Assembly: GCA_020741375.1 (NCBI GenBank)
Contig: DYZF01000033.1
Location: forward strand, 1-11,534
Length of the DNA: 11,534 nt
Direction: 5' to 3'
From: Tessaracoccus flavescens
GTDB lineage: Bacteria > Actinomycetota > Actinomycetes > Propionibacteriales > Propionibacteriaceae
Within the stretch, counting starts at the first letter, position 1; every line of letters begins with the position of its first letter. A model generated the notes under the pieces. That model ran no database searches. It was not told where the DNA came from and saw only the letters and a list, made by a program, of their open reading frames with translations. This document shows positions 1 through 6,705 of the stretch, in pieces. Both the position numbers and the translations under genes were made by a program.

Positions 1-746
1 GGCTGAGCGTGGTCGGCCTCGGCCCCGGCTCCCGCGACCTGCTGACCCAGCGCGCCCAGACCGCGCTGCGGCAGGCCACCTTCATCGTCGGCTACGGCCC
101 CTACGTCAAGCAGATCCGCGACCTCATCCGCCCCGGCACCCGCATCATGGCGTCCAAGATGGGCACCGAAGAGGCCCGCACTGGGGCGGCGATTGACGCG
201 GCCCGTGCCGGTGAGAACGTCGCGCTCGTGTGCGGCGGCGACCCGGCGATCTACGCGATGGCCAGCCCCGTGTTGGAGCAGGGCACCGACGGCGTCGACG
301 TCGAGATCGTTCCCGGTGTCACCGCCAGCCTCGCCGTGTCGGCGATTCTGGGCGCCCCGCTCGGCCACGATCACGCCACCATCTCCCTGTCGGATCTGCA
401 CACGCCGTGGGACAGCATCGAGAAGCGGCTGCACGGCGCGGCGGTCGGCGACTTCGTGACCGTGCTGTACAACCCGCGCTCCCGCAAGCGCCTCATGCAC
501 CTGCCCCGCGCCTTGGAGATCCTGGGCGAACACCGCCCGCCGACGACGCCGGTGGCGGTAGTGCAGCAGGCCTGCCGCCCGCGGCAGAAGGTCATCATGA
601 GCACCTTGGCCGAGTTCCAGCCTGAGTGGGTGGACATGAACTCGCTCGTGGTCGTCGGCTCCTCCACGACGAGGTACGTCACCTCAGGCGGCGGACGTCG
701 CCTCATCGTCACCCCCCGCGACTACCGATGGATGGAGCAGGCATGA
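1..746 (+). CDS. cobJ: Precorrin-3B C17-methyltransferase, 5'-truncated
   Basis: This enzyme uses S-adenosylmethionine to methylate C17 of precorrin-3B (or its cobalt form) and drives the contraction of the porphyrinoid ring to a corrin. It acts in the cytoplasm. The reading frame is open to the window edge. The first full codons read L-S-V followed by VGLGPG, the usual first strand of this methylase family, so the GTG at 9 is probably an internal valine. Numbering from that GTG, the SAM-site motifs are GLGPG (3-7) and GGDPAIYAM (76-84). A CbiH/CobJ signature runs through residues 103-130 (PGVTAS, LGAPLGHDHA, ISLSDL) and is followed by LYNPRSRKR. The C-terminus appears complete. The stop overlaps the next ATG by four bases (ATGA), so translation is probably coupled. 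Whether this is a stand-alone CobJ or the last domain of a longer fusion, such as the CbiEGH type, cannot be told from here. Confidence 0.93.
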   Translation, partial: LSVVGLGPGSRDLLTQRAQTALRQATFIVGYGPYVKQIRDLIRPGTRIMASKMGTEEARTGAAIDAARAGENVALVCGGDPAIYAMASPVLEQGTDGVDVEIVPGVTASLAVSAILGAPLGHDHATISLSDLHTPWDSIEKRLHGAAVGDFVTVLYNPRSRKRLMHLPRALEILGEHRPPTTPVAVVQQACRPRQKVIMSTLAEFQPEWVDMNSLVVVGSSTTRYVTSGGGRRLIVTPRDYRWMEQA

Positions 747-1948
747 ACGCCCCAACCCCCCTCGTCATCGCCGCGCACGGCACCCGCGTTGGAGCGGGAG
801 TTGAGGCCTGCCACCGGCTGGTCGATCTCGTCCGCGAGCGACTTCCCGAGACGCCTGTCAGCGTCGGCTTTGTTGAGCTGACCCAGCCATCGATCCCGGA
901 TGCTTTGGTGGACGCGATGGCCGAGCAGCCGAGGGCCGTCGTGGTGCCGCTGATGCTGGGCACTGGCGGCCACGTCCGGGCCGACATCCCGGAGTTCATC
1001 GATGAAGCCTGCGAACGGGTGCCTGGAGCGCACATCGACTACGCGGCGCACCTCGGCCCGCATCCACGGCTGATGGAGGCCGTGGAGCAGCGCCTCCACG
1101 CAGCGCGCGGAGATTGGTCCGAGGAGGAGACGACGGTGGTGTTCGTTGGCCGTGGGGCTCTCGTTCCTGAAGCCAACGCCGATCACGTCAGGCTGGCACG
1201 CATGCTCCACGAACGTGGCTCGTGGCAATCGTTTGAGACTGGCTTCATCCAAGTGACCCGGCCATCGCTCCCCGAGACCCTCGACCGGGCGTACGCGACG
1301 GGGGCTCGACGCATCGTGGTGATGGGGCATTGGCTGTTTCCGGGGCGCCTGCGCACGTGGACGCACGAGCGGTCCGAGGCGTGGGCCATGGAGCATCGAG
1401 ATGCAGAGGTCCGGGTGGCGGAGGTCATCGACGCGTGTCCAGAACTGGCCGACGTCGTCGCCGAGCGGTACCTGGAGATGCTGCCTCAGGCGCCCACGCA
1501 CGGCTCTCCGACGTACCTGAGTGGGCTTCGGCTCCGTGACCGGGATGTGTTGGTCATTGGCGGCGGAAAGGTGGCCACTCGCAGGATTCCGCGTCTCCTC
1601 GAGGCGGGGGCGCGGGTTCGTGTGGTGTCGCCGTCGTTGACGGAGGAACTGCGTGCACTGGCGGGGGAGGGGCGCTTCGCCTTCTCGGAGCGGCCCTTCC
1701 TTGATAGCGATCTGGGCGACGCCTGGTACGTGTTGGCTGCGACGGATCAGCCGAGCGTCAACGCGCTGGCCGCGCGGCTGGCGGAGGAACGCCACACGTT
1801 CTGCGTGCGGGCTGACGCCGCCGATGAAGGGTCGGCGTGGACCCCGGCCGTCGACAACGCCCACGGGCTCACCGTGGCAGTGATCGGCAACCGTGACCCG
1901 CGCACGTCCAAGCGGGTGAAGGAGGCCATCGCGGCGACCTTGCGGTAG
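743..1948 (+). CDS. cbiX: Sirohydrochlorin chelatase (CbiX/SirB) fused to precorrin-2 dehydrogenase (SirC)
   Basis: This 401-residue two-domain protein probably oxidises precorrin-2 to sirohydrochlorin (C-terminal domain) and inserts the metal, probably cobalt (N-terminal domain). Residues 1 to about 250 form a two-repeat CbiX-like chelatase. AAHGTR carries His12, VGFVEL carries Glu45 and GTGGHVRADIPE carries His77, the His/Glu/His set known for SirB-type chelatases. The second repeat (about 131-250) is degenerate, with GRG in place of HGS. Residues 257-401 form a Rossmann domain: GGGKVATRR (273-281), AATD (332-335) and a probable catalytic Asp358. The ending resembles actinobacterial CysG and lacks both the helical C-terminal part of longer SirC proteins and a methyltransferase domain. 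There is no His-rich tail and no cysteine motif for an iron-sulphur cluster. I chose the ATG at 743 because GGAG lies at 734-737 and the start overlaps the cobJ stop; the longer open frame upstream lies inside cobJ. Siroheme ferrochelatase activity is the main alternative. Confidence 0.9.
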   Translation: MNAPTPLVIAAHGTRVGAGVEACHRLVDLVRERLPETPVSVGFVELTQPSIPDALVDAMAEQPRAVVVPLMLGTGGHVRADIPEFIDEACERVPGAHIDYAAHLGPHPRLMEAVEQRLHAARGDWSEEETTVVFVGRGALVPEANADHVRLARMLHERGSWQSFETGFIQVTRPSLPETLDRAYATGARRIVVMGHWLFPGRLRTWTHERSEAWAMEHRDAEVRVAEVIDACPELADVVAERYLEMLPQAPTHGSPTYLSGLRLRDRDVLVIGGGKVATRRIPRLLEAGARVRVVSPSLTEELRALAGEGRFAFSERPFLDSDLGDAWYVLAATDQPSVNALAARLAEERHTFCVRADAADEGSAWTPAVDNAHGLTVAVIGNRDPRTSKRVKEAIAATLR

Positions 1949-1960
1949 GCGCCCATCCTC

Positions 1961-1995
1961 AGCCCGCGGTGCGGGCTGCTCGCGGAGCGTCCGCG
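1961..1995. terminator. Tandem hairpins in convergent gap, possible bidirectional terminator
   Basis: The 48-base gap between two converging genes holds two perfect hairpins in a row. The first pairs 1961-1967 with 1971-1977 (7 bp, 3-base loop). The second pairs 1981-1986 with 1990-1995 (6 bp, 3-base loop). Both are GC-rich and symmetric, so either strand can form them. No T-run follows on either side, which is common for high-GC actinobacterial terminators. The termination role is inferred from position. Confidence 0.5.
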
Positions 1996-1996
1996 A

Positions 1997-2776
1997 TCAG
2001 TCGACCGACGAGCGGCGCAGCAGGTACGTGTCGAACATCCAGCCCTTGCGCTCGGAAGCCTCGGCGCGGACCCTCAGCACCTCATCGCGCACCTCCGCGA
2101 GCGGACCGCTGATCAGGATCTCGTCTGGCGTGCCCAGGTAAGCACCCCAGTAGATGTCGAGACCCGTCGGGTCGATGGAGTGGAACGTCTGCTTGCCGTC
2201 GAGCATGACGACGACGTCGTCAACCTCAGGCGGGACGCCATCAGCCAGCAGGCGCGCTGGGCTGATCTGCACGGCCTTGCCTTGCCGGTTCAAGGGGATC
2301 TGGTGGCGGGCTGCGAGTGCGAGGACGCAGCTGATCCCGGGGATCACCCGCAGCGACAGGGGATGCTCGGCCGGGGCCCCGTCGGCGATGCGCTGCACGA
2401 TCGCCAGAGTCGACTCGTACAGGCTGGGATCGCCCCACACCAGGAAGCCGCCGGTCTCACCGTCGGCCAAGCCCTCCTCGATCGCGGCGCCCCACTGCTC
2501 GAACCGCTGCCGGCGCCACGTGCGCACCGCCGCGGGGTAATCGGGCGTCGTGCGCCAGGGACGGGGAGGGTCAGCGAGCTCGACGATCCGAAGGTCTGGC
2601 AGCTCAGGGGAGCGGTGCCGGGCGATCAACTCGCGGCGAAACGCCACGGGCTGCTCGTATTCGTCTTCCTTGACCACCACGAACAACACGTCGATGGAGT
2701 TGATCGCATCAACGGCCTCTAGGGTGATCCACCGGGGGTCCCCGGCGCCGATGCCGATCAGCACCACCTCACGCAT
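1997..2776 (-). CDS. cobF: Precorrin-6A synthase (deacetylating)
   Basis: CobF methylates C1 of precorrin-5 with S-adenosylmethionine and releases the extruded acetyl group as acetate, giving precorrin-6A. This is a step of the oxygen-dependent (late cobalt) pathway. The 259 residues match the usual family length. Visible motifs are GIGAGDP (8-14), VWGDPSLYEST (113-123), VIPGIS (144-149), YWGAYLGTPDEILISG (209-224) and MFDTYLLRR (247-255). The last two blocks are characteristic of CobF and are not shared with CobI, CobJ or CobM. The ATG at 2776 is supported by AGGAGA at 2781-2786 and by a one-base overlap (TGATG) with the cobH stop. The 122-residue upstream extension of the frame is arginine- and glycine-rich shadow sequence across cobH. 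The stretch ISPARLL (171-177) departs from the TTGR-type motif I would expect there. Its presence beside an early-metal chelatase is discussed in the findings. Confidence 0.93.
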   Translation of the reverse strand: MREVVLIGIGAGDPRWITLEAVDAINSIDVLFVVVKEDEYEQPVAFRRELIARHRSPELPDLRIVELADPPRPWRTTPDYPAAVRTWRRQRFEQWGAAIEEGLADGETGGFLVWGDPSLYESTLAIVQRIADGAPAEHPLSLRVIPGISCVLALAARHQIPLNRQGKAVQISPARLLADGVPPEVDDVVVMLDGKQTFHSIDPTGLDIYWGAYLGTPDEILISGPLAEVRDEVLRVRAEASERKGWMFDTYLLRRSSVD

Positions 2777-3426
2777 CAGTTCTCCTGCTTCGACGTGTTG
2801 GTCAACTCGTCGACGCTGGCGATCGCGTTGATCGCCGCGACGGTGAGGGCCGAACCGCCGCGACGTCCCCGCACCGCCAGATACTCCAGCCCGAGCTCGT
2901 TGGCCACCAGGGCCTCCTTCGACTCGGCTGCGCCGACGAAACCCACCGGAATACCGACCACCGCCGCCGGCTTCACGCCAGTCTCGGCCACCACCTCCAG
3001 CAGCCGGAACAGCGCGGTGGGGGCGTTGCCGATCGCGACGACGGCGCCGTCGAGCCGCGGCAGCCACAGGTCGATTGCGGCCATCGTCTTGGTCATCGAC
3101 TTGGCAGCTGCCAACTCCGCCAGACGGGGATCCTTGATGTGGCACACCACCTCGTTCGCCGCGGGCAGCCGCGACGAGATGATGCCCGTGGCCACCATCG
3201 ACGAATCGCAGAAGATTGGCGCGCCATTGCGGAGCGCCTGGTTTGCGGCGGTCACAACCCCGGGGGTGAAGGCCACATCGTCGGCGATGTCTGGTGATCC
3301 AGCGGCGTGAACCATGCGCACCACCACCCGCGACACATCATCCGGGAAGCGAACGAGGTTGGTTTCCTCCCGGATAATCCGGAAGCTCTCGCGGTAAATC
3401 TCAGCGCCGTCAGTCAGGTAATCCAT
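2776..3426 (-). CDS. cobH: Precorrin-8X methylmutase
   Basis: CobH (CbiC in the anaerobic pathway) moves the C11 methyl group of precorrin-8X to C12, giving hydrogenobyrinic acid, or the cobalt form. The 216 residues fit the family. His40, in RMVHAAGSPD, is the expected catalytic histidine. Further family blocks are GAPIFCDSSMV (68-78), GNAPTALF (133-140), GIPVGFVGAAESK (158-170) and GRRGGSALTVAAINA (187-201). The conserved TR pair after the middle block reads TK here (residues 112-113). I chose the ATG at 3426 because family homology begins at MDYL; a GTG two codons upstream (3432) is an alternative, and the frame beyond that is low-complexity. No strong ribosome site precedes it. It leads a two-gene minus-strand unit with cobF and is transcribed away from the riboswitch-controlled operon, so that riboswitch should not act on it. 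Confidence 0.93.
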   Translation of the reverse strand: MDYLTDGAEIYRESFRIIREETNLVRFPDDVSRVVVRMVHAAGSPDIADDVAFTPGVVTAANQALRNGAPIFCDSSMVATGIISSRLPAANEVVCHIKDPRLAELAAAKSMTKTMAAIDLWLPRLDGAVVAIGNAPTALFRLLEVVAETGVKPAAVVGIPVGFVGAAESKEALVANELGLEYLAVRGRRGGSALTVAAINAIASVDELTNTSKQEN

Positions 3427-3535
3427 AGCCACGCCCGCCACCGTAGAGCATCGGCGTGGCCCACGGTCGGGGGCCCCGGCCAGTGACCCGCGTTGCGCTT
3501 CCCCACCCCGCCGTCTGCCGTCCATGGCGATGTGG

Positions 3536-3554
3536 TTAGGTGGGCCTTACACAA
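3536..3554. promoter_or_regulatory. Possible DtxR/IdeR-like operator
   Basis: This 19-base stretch begins TTAGGT and contains GCCT and TAC. By my reading it agrees with the DtxR/IdeR iron-box consensus (TWAGGTTAGSCTAACCTWA) at 14 of 19 positions, but its own dyad symmetry is imperfect. It lies just upstream of the riboswitch core and overlaps the candidate P1 strand. It may be chance similarity, or the TTAGGT may be part of a -10 element. The rest of 3427-3535, between cobH and this point, shows no convincing -35/-10 pair; it has only a short dyad at 3455-3465 and a G/C run near 3469-3477. Confidence 0.22.
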
Positions 3555-3658
3555 CTAGACACGTCATCGGGAGACTAGGAAGCCAGAACTAGCTGGCACG
3601 GTCGCGCCACTGTGAACCGCCTTCCGGCGGAGAGTCAGGAACTAGATCTGGATGGCCC
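3542..3658 (+). promoter_or_regulatory. Cobalamin riboswitch upstream of cbiM
   Basis: This is the ligand-binding RNA that should shut down the cbiM-cobBC operon when adenosylcobalamin or a related corrinoid is plentiful. The conserved core is clear: GCCACTGTGA at 3606-3615 and the B12-box core AGTCAGGA at 3633-3640. A P3-like stem pairs 3582-3586 with 3593-3597. A hairpin pairs 3617-3621 with 3626-3630 around a TTCC loop (3622-3625). A candidate closing P1 pairs 3542-3546 with 3654-3658. The element is compact and lacks the long peripheral arms of enterobacterial examples. No T-run follows, and the cbiM ribosome site is 27 bases beyond the 3' end, so translational control is more likely than termination. 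Boundaries are approximate. Confidence 0.85.
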
Positions 3659-3685
3659 TGCCGCTGGGGCGCGACACCCTGGCTG

Positions 3686-3691
3686 AAAGGA
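3686..3691 (+). promoter_or_regulatory. Ribosome binding site of cbiM, probable riboswitch target
   Basis: AAAGGA lies six bases before the cbiM ATG and fixes that start. The neighbouring GGAA (3689-3692) is complementary to the TTCC loop at 3622-3625 of the riboswitch, so a loop-loop contact could cover this site when ligand is bound. The pairing is only four bases and the mechanism is inferred. Confidence 0.55.
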
Positions 3692-3697
3692 ATCCTG

Positions 3698-4372
3698 ATG
3701 CACATCGCAGAAGGAATGTTGCCCCCGATCCAGGCGGCAGCGTGGTTCGCGGCTTCGGCTCCGTTCGTGATTCACGGAGGCCGTGCGGTGGTTCGCAAGG
3801 CCCAAGAAAGCCCTGAGAACAAGCTGCTCCTCGCCGCAGCTGGCGCGTTCACCTTGATCTTGAGCGCACTCAAGCTGCCCTCGGTAACCGGCTCATCGTC
3901 GCACCCCACCGGTACGGGGCTGGGTGCCGTCATCTTCGGCCCACCCGTCATGGCGCTACTCGGCACCCTGGTGTTGATCTTCCAAGCCGGGCTGCTCGCC
4001 CATGGCGGATTCACGACGCTGGGCGCCAACGTCTTCTCCATGGCCATCGTCGGCCCGTGGGCCGCTTACGGCGTCTACGTGCTGTTCAACAAGCTGGGCT
4101 GTCCGTCCTGGCTGAAGATCTTCTCCGCGATGTTCGTAGCCAACCTCGCCACCTACCTCGTGACCTCCCTCCAACTGGCCATTGCCTACCCTGATGCCGA
4201 GAGCGGCTTGCTCGGCGCTTTCGGCAAGTTCGCCAGCCTCTTCGCGATCACCCAGATCCCGCTTGCCGTCATCGAAGGTCTCGTCGGGATCCTCGTGTTC
4301 GGTTTCCTCGCCCGCGTGGCCACCCCCGAACTGGTGCGTCTCGGAATCGTGAAGGAGACCGGCCATGTCTAA
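3698..4372 (+). CDS. cbiM: Cobalt ECF transporter, substrate-binding membrane subunit CbiM
   Basis: CbiM is the integral membrane subunit that captures Co2+ in the CbiMNQO energy-coupling-factor importer. The protein begins [10 protein letters not shown]. In this family the N-terminal Met-His is part of the metal site, so the ATG at 3698 is well supported. His69 in [12 protein letters not shown] is a further expected ligand. Other family blocks are [25 protein letters not shown] (about 96-120) and [14 protein letters not shown] (184-197). Hydrophobic segments lie near 43-60, 76-101, 106-130, 141-163 and 178-205. The length, 224 residues, is normal. It is the first gene after the riboswitch. 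Its end overlaps the cbiN start by eight bases. A nickel role (NikM) is less likely, given the separate cbiN gene and the corrin genes around it. Confidence 0.95.
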   Translation: MHIAEGMLPPIQAAAWFAASAPFVIHGGRAVVRKAQESPENKLLLAAAGAFTLILSALKLPSVTGSSSHPTGTGLGAVIFGPPVMALLGTLVLIFQAGLLAHGGFTTLGANVFSMAIVGPWAAYGVYVLFNKLGCPSWLKIFSAMFVANLATYLVTSLQLAIAYPDAESGLLGAFGKFASLFAITQIPLAVIEGLVGILVFGFLARVATPELVRLGIVKETGHV

Positions 4373-4655
4373 GCGCTCAGCGATCTGGACCACGCTGGGC
4401 ATCATCGTGCTGATCGTCGCGATCTACGTGGCGATGCTTCTCCTCGCTCCTTCGGGTGCCGAGTTCGGCGGAACCGATGCCACCGCCAACGACATGCTGC
4501 AGGCCGAGCCATGGTTCAAGCCGATTTTCTCCCCCGGCGACATCAGCGGCGAACTCGAGTCTGGGCTCTTCGCCCTGCAGGCGGCCCTCGGCGGCATCGT
4601 CTTCGGATTCGTCGTCGGTCGCTTCGCTCGCGGGCGTGACGTCAAGGGCGAGTGA
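4365..4655 (+). CDS. cbiN: Cobalt transporter accessory subunit CbiN
   Basis: CbiN is a small membrane protein that works with CbiM during Co2+ loading. The 96 residues show the usual plan: a first membrane helix at about 8-28, an external loop with EFGGTD (33-38) and a [17 protein letters not shown] stretch (50-66), then a second helix at about 66-86. The family sequence in the loop (EFGGTDA, then P-x-E-x-ES-LFALQAA) is well kept. The start at 4365 lies inside the end of cbiM and is preceded by GAAGGAG at 4351-4357. A six-base gap separates its stop from cbiQ. Being a separate CbiN rather than a NikN-like fusion favours cobalt as the substrate. Confidence 0.94.
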   Translation: MSKRSAIWTTLGIIVLIVAIYVAMLLLAPSGAEFGGTDATANDMLQAEPWFKPIFSPGDISGELESGLFALQAALGGIVFGFVVGRFARGRDVKGE

Positions 4656-4661
4656 CCCCAC

Positions 4662-5408
4662 ATGGCACAGGTAGTCGCGGTTGACGACGCGGCATGGACT
4701 TCCCCATGGCGGGAGCATGCGGTTGGGGCGAAGGTCTTTCTGTCTTTTTCCCTGATCCTCACCGCATTGCTCTCGCCTGCCTGGCCCGGCTGCGTCCTCG
4801 TGGCCGCGGCAGCCCTTGGGCTCATCCTCGGCTCGGCGAGAATCCGGCCGGGACTCGCTGCTCTCGTCGTGCTCCCACCCATCGCGTTTATCGCGGTGGG
4901 GGTGCTGCCCATCGCCGTGCGTGTCGGCGGGTCTCCATGGCTAGCGGTGGCCCCCGACGGTGGGGCCCACGCGATCTCCGTCGCCGCGCATGGCATCGCC
5001 GGATCTCTGGCCCTCCTGCTGCTGCCATTGACCACCCCGATGATTGACTTGGTGGGTTGGCTTCGACGCTGGCGAATCCCTGCGGCCATCGGTGAGATCG
5101 CCGAATTGATGTACCGACTGGTGTTCGTTTTCGTGTCCACGGCGGTGGCTATTCAAGCCGCCCAAGCCGCCCGGCTTGGCGGCGCCGCCTCTTTCCGCCG
5201 TCGCCTCCACCTAGCTGCCGACGCCATCGGCACCGTCATGGTGCGCACCTGGAATCATTCGACCTGCCTCCAACGAGGCCTCGAACTGCGCGGCTACGAG
5301 GACCGGCTACCTACCCTGACCCGAACCGCCACGTGGCGGGCGTGGTGGTTGCCTGCCTGTGCCGTACTGGTTGGGCTCATCACCGTCGCCAACGTGGCGG
5401 TGGCCTGA
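4662..5408 (+). CDS. cbiQ: Cobalt ECF transporter transmembrane coupling protein CbiQ
   Basis: CbiQ is the T-component that links CbiM to the ATPase CbiO and passes on the conformational change. The 248 residues have hydrophobic segments near 25-57, 66-86, 104-125, 150-165 and 227-247. The large cytoplasmic helical region carries both coupling motifs expected in EcfT proteins: the Ala-Arg-containing QAARLGG (168-174) and [12 protein letters not shown] (203-214). The sequence is the most divergent in the transporter, as is usual for this subunit. The ATG at 4662 follows the cbiN stop closely, with only a weak ribosome site, so coupling to cbiN translation is likely. Its TGA overlaps the cbiO ATG by one base. 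Confidence 0.92.
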   Translation: MAQVVAVDDAAWTSPWREHAVGAKVFLSFSLILTALLSPAWPGCVLVAAAALGLILGSARIRPGLAALVVLPPIAFIAVGVLPIAVRVGGSPWLAVAPDGGAHAISVAAHGIAGSLALLLLPLTTPMIDLVGWLRRWRIPAAIGEIAELMYRLVFVFVSTAVAIQAAQAARLGGAASFRRRLHLAADAIGTVMVRTWNHSTCLQRGLELRGYEDRLPTLTRTATWRAWWLPACAVLVGLITVANVAVA

Positions 5409-6115
5409 TGCTCGCCGCCCGCAATCTCACCGTCGGCTACCACGGCGCAACGGTCCTCACCAACGCCAGTATCGAAGTGACTGGGAAGCGTACCGCGCTC
5501 CTTGGCGCCAACGGGTCGGGCAAGACCACGCTGATGAACGCGCTCGCTGGGGCCGTTCGTCCGACGCAGGGTGAGGTGCTCCTCGACGGCGTGCCCGTGA
5601 GCTATGGGCGCGCGGGGCTGCGGACGCACCGCCGCCACGTGCAGTTGGTGCTGCAAGACCCAGACCATCAGTTGTTCTCTGCCGATGTCACCCAGGACGT
5701 CTCCTTCGGGCCGCTCAACCTTGGCCTCAGTGAGGAGGCGACGCGTGAACGAGTGGACGAGACCCTGGCGCAGCTCGGAATCACTCACCTTGCCCAGCGC
5801 CCCACCCACCAACTGAGCTACGGCGAACGCAAGCGGGTGGCCCTCGCGGGAGCGGTCGCCATGCGTCCCCGCATCCTCCTCCTCGACGAGCCCACCGCTG
5901 GTCTCGATCCCGTCGGGGTCGTCGACCTGCTCGACACCCTCACCGCCCTCGACGCCGGGCTGCTGATCGCCACCCACGACATTCCGCTCGCCCTCGAGTG
6001 GGCGGACGAGGTGGCGATCGTCATCGACGGCGCAATCGTGCAGGGCCCCGCCAACCTCTTGACCGACCGCGACCTGCTCGTCGCCGCCCGACTACAGAAG
6101 GCCGACCGCCCATGA
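5408..6115 (+). CDS. cbiO: Cobalt ECF transporter ATP-binding protein CbiO
   Basis: CbiO is the ATPase that powers cobalt import. All ABC motifs are present in 235 residues: Walker A GANGSGKT (33-40), Q-loop Gln83 in [11 protein letters not shown], signature LSYGE (136-140, the Tyr being a variant of LSGGQ), Walker B ILLLDEP (156-162), D-loop AGLD (164-167) and switch His190. The QDPDHQLFS block is typical of cobalt and nickel ECF ATPases. The start at 5408 forms a TGATG overlap with cbiQ and begins [11 protein letters not shown], as the family does; a longer start at 5333 would lie inside cbiQ and add 25 unrelated residues. The 3' end overlaps cbiT by four bases. A single CbiO gene implies a homodimeric ATPase. 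Confidence 0.94.
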   Translation: MLAARNLTVGYHGATVLTNASIEVTGKRTALLGANGSGKTTLMNALAGAVRPTQGEVLLDGVPVSYGRAGLRTHRRHVQLVLQDPDHQLFSADVTQDVSFGPLNLGLSEEATRERVDETLAQLGITHLAQRPTHQLSYGERKRVALAGAVAMRPRILLLDEPTAGLDPVGVVDLLDTLTALDAGLLIATHDIPLALEWADEVAIVIDGAIVQGPANLLTDRDLLVAARLQKADRP

Positions 6116-6705
6116 TCGACGACCCCACCGGAGCCCTGCTGGGCCGCACCCCCGGCCTGCCCGACGACGCGTTTGAGCACGACGGGCTCATCACCAAACG
6201 TCACCTGCGAGCCTCAGCCTTGGCTTTTCTGCGCCCCCGACCGGGGGAACTGCTGTGGGATTTGGGTGCCGGGGCCGGGTCCGTCGCCGTCGAATGGTGT
6301 CGCGCCGCCGACGGTGCCCGCGCCGTCGCCGTCGAACGGGTTGAGCATCGCGCCGACCGGGTGGCGATCAACGCCGCCGCGCTCGCCCCCAGCGGCGCCG
6401 TCACCCTGATCCGCGCCGCCGTCGACGAGGCTCTGGGCACCCTGCCGGCGCCAGACGCCGTGTTCATCGGCGGAGGGGCAACGTTCGCCGTGATCGAGGC
6501 CGCCGTCGCCGCGCTTCCGGCCGGGGGACGCATCGTGGTGCATGGGGTGACGGTGGAAACCGAGGAACTGTGTATTGCCGCCTACCGACGCTGGGGCGGC
6601 GAACTGGCCCGCATTCACACTGAGCAGGCCGAGCCCATCGGTCGCCTGCTCGGATGGACGCCTGCCCGTGGCGTCACCGCGTGGTCGTGGACGGTGGCCA
6701 GGTGA
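6112..6705 (+). CDS. cbiT: Precorrin-6B C15-methyltransferase (decarboxylating), CbiT type
   Basis: CbiT methylates C15 and removes the carboxylate of the C12 acetate side chain on (cobalt-)precorrin-6B or 7. It corresponds to the C-terminal half of the aerobic enzyme CobL; the C5-methylating partner domain (CbiE) is not in this window. The protein has 197 residues. The N-terminus carries the family block [20 protein letters not shown] (11-30). The SAM fold shows motif I in [14 protein letters not shown] (49-62), an acidic residue after strand 2 (Glu75, VAVER) and FIGGG (119-123). The ATG at 6112 overlaps the cbiO stop (ATGA), with AGAAGG at 6096-6101. The stop overlaps a GTG that starts the next gene. 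Placement directly after the transporter genes puts a ring-building enzyme under the same riboswitch. Confidence 0.93.
   Translation: MIDDPTGALLGRTPGLPDDAFEHDGLITKRHLRASALAFLRPRPGELLWDLGAGAGSVAVEWCRAADGARAVAVERVEHRADRVAINAAALAPSGAVTLIRAAVDEALGTLPAPDAVFIGGGATFAVIEAAVAALPAGGRIVVHGVTVETEELCIAAYRRWGGELARIHTEQAEPIGRLLGWTPARGVTAWSWTVAR

Noticed and set aside
722..1864. Minus-strand open frame of 380 codons opposite cbiX-sirC
   Set aside because: It is Arg/His/Pro-rich with no recognisable motif and lies wholly opposite a gene with clear catalytic residues. It is a typical high-GC shadow frame.
2777..3145. Upstream extension of the cobF frame (122 codons)
   Set aside because: It overlaps cobH, is low in complexity (Arg and Gly runs), and the ATG at 2776 has a good ribosome site and the family N-terminus.
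3455..3477. Short dyad and G/C run between cobH and the riboswitch
   Set aside because: The dyad (five bases each side of one base) and the G-run/C-run are short and common by chance at this base composition. No function can be argued.
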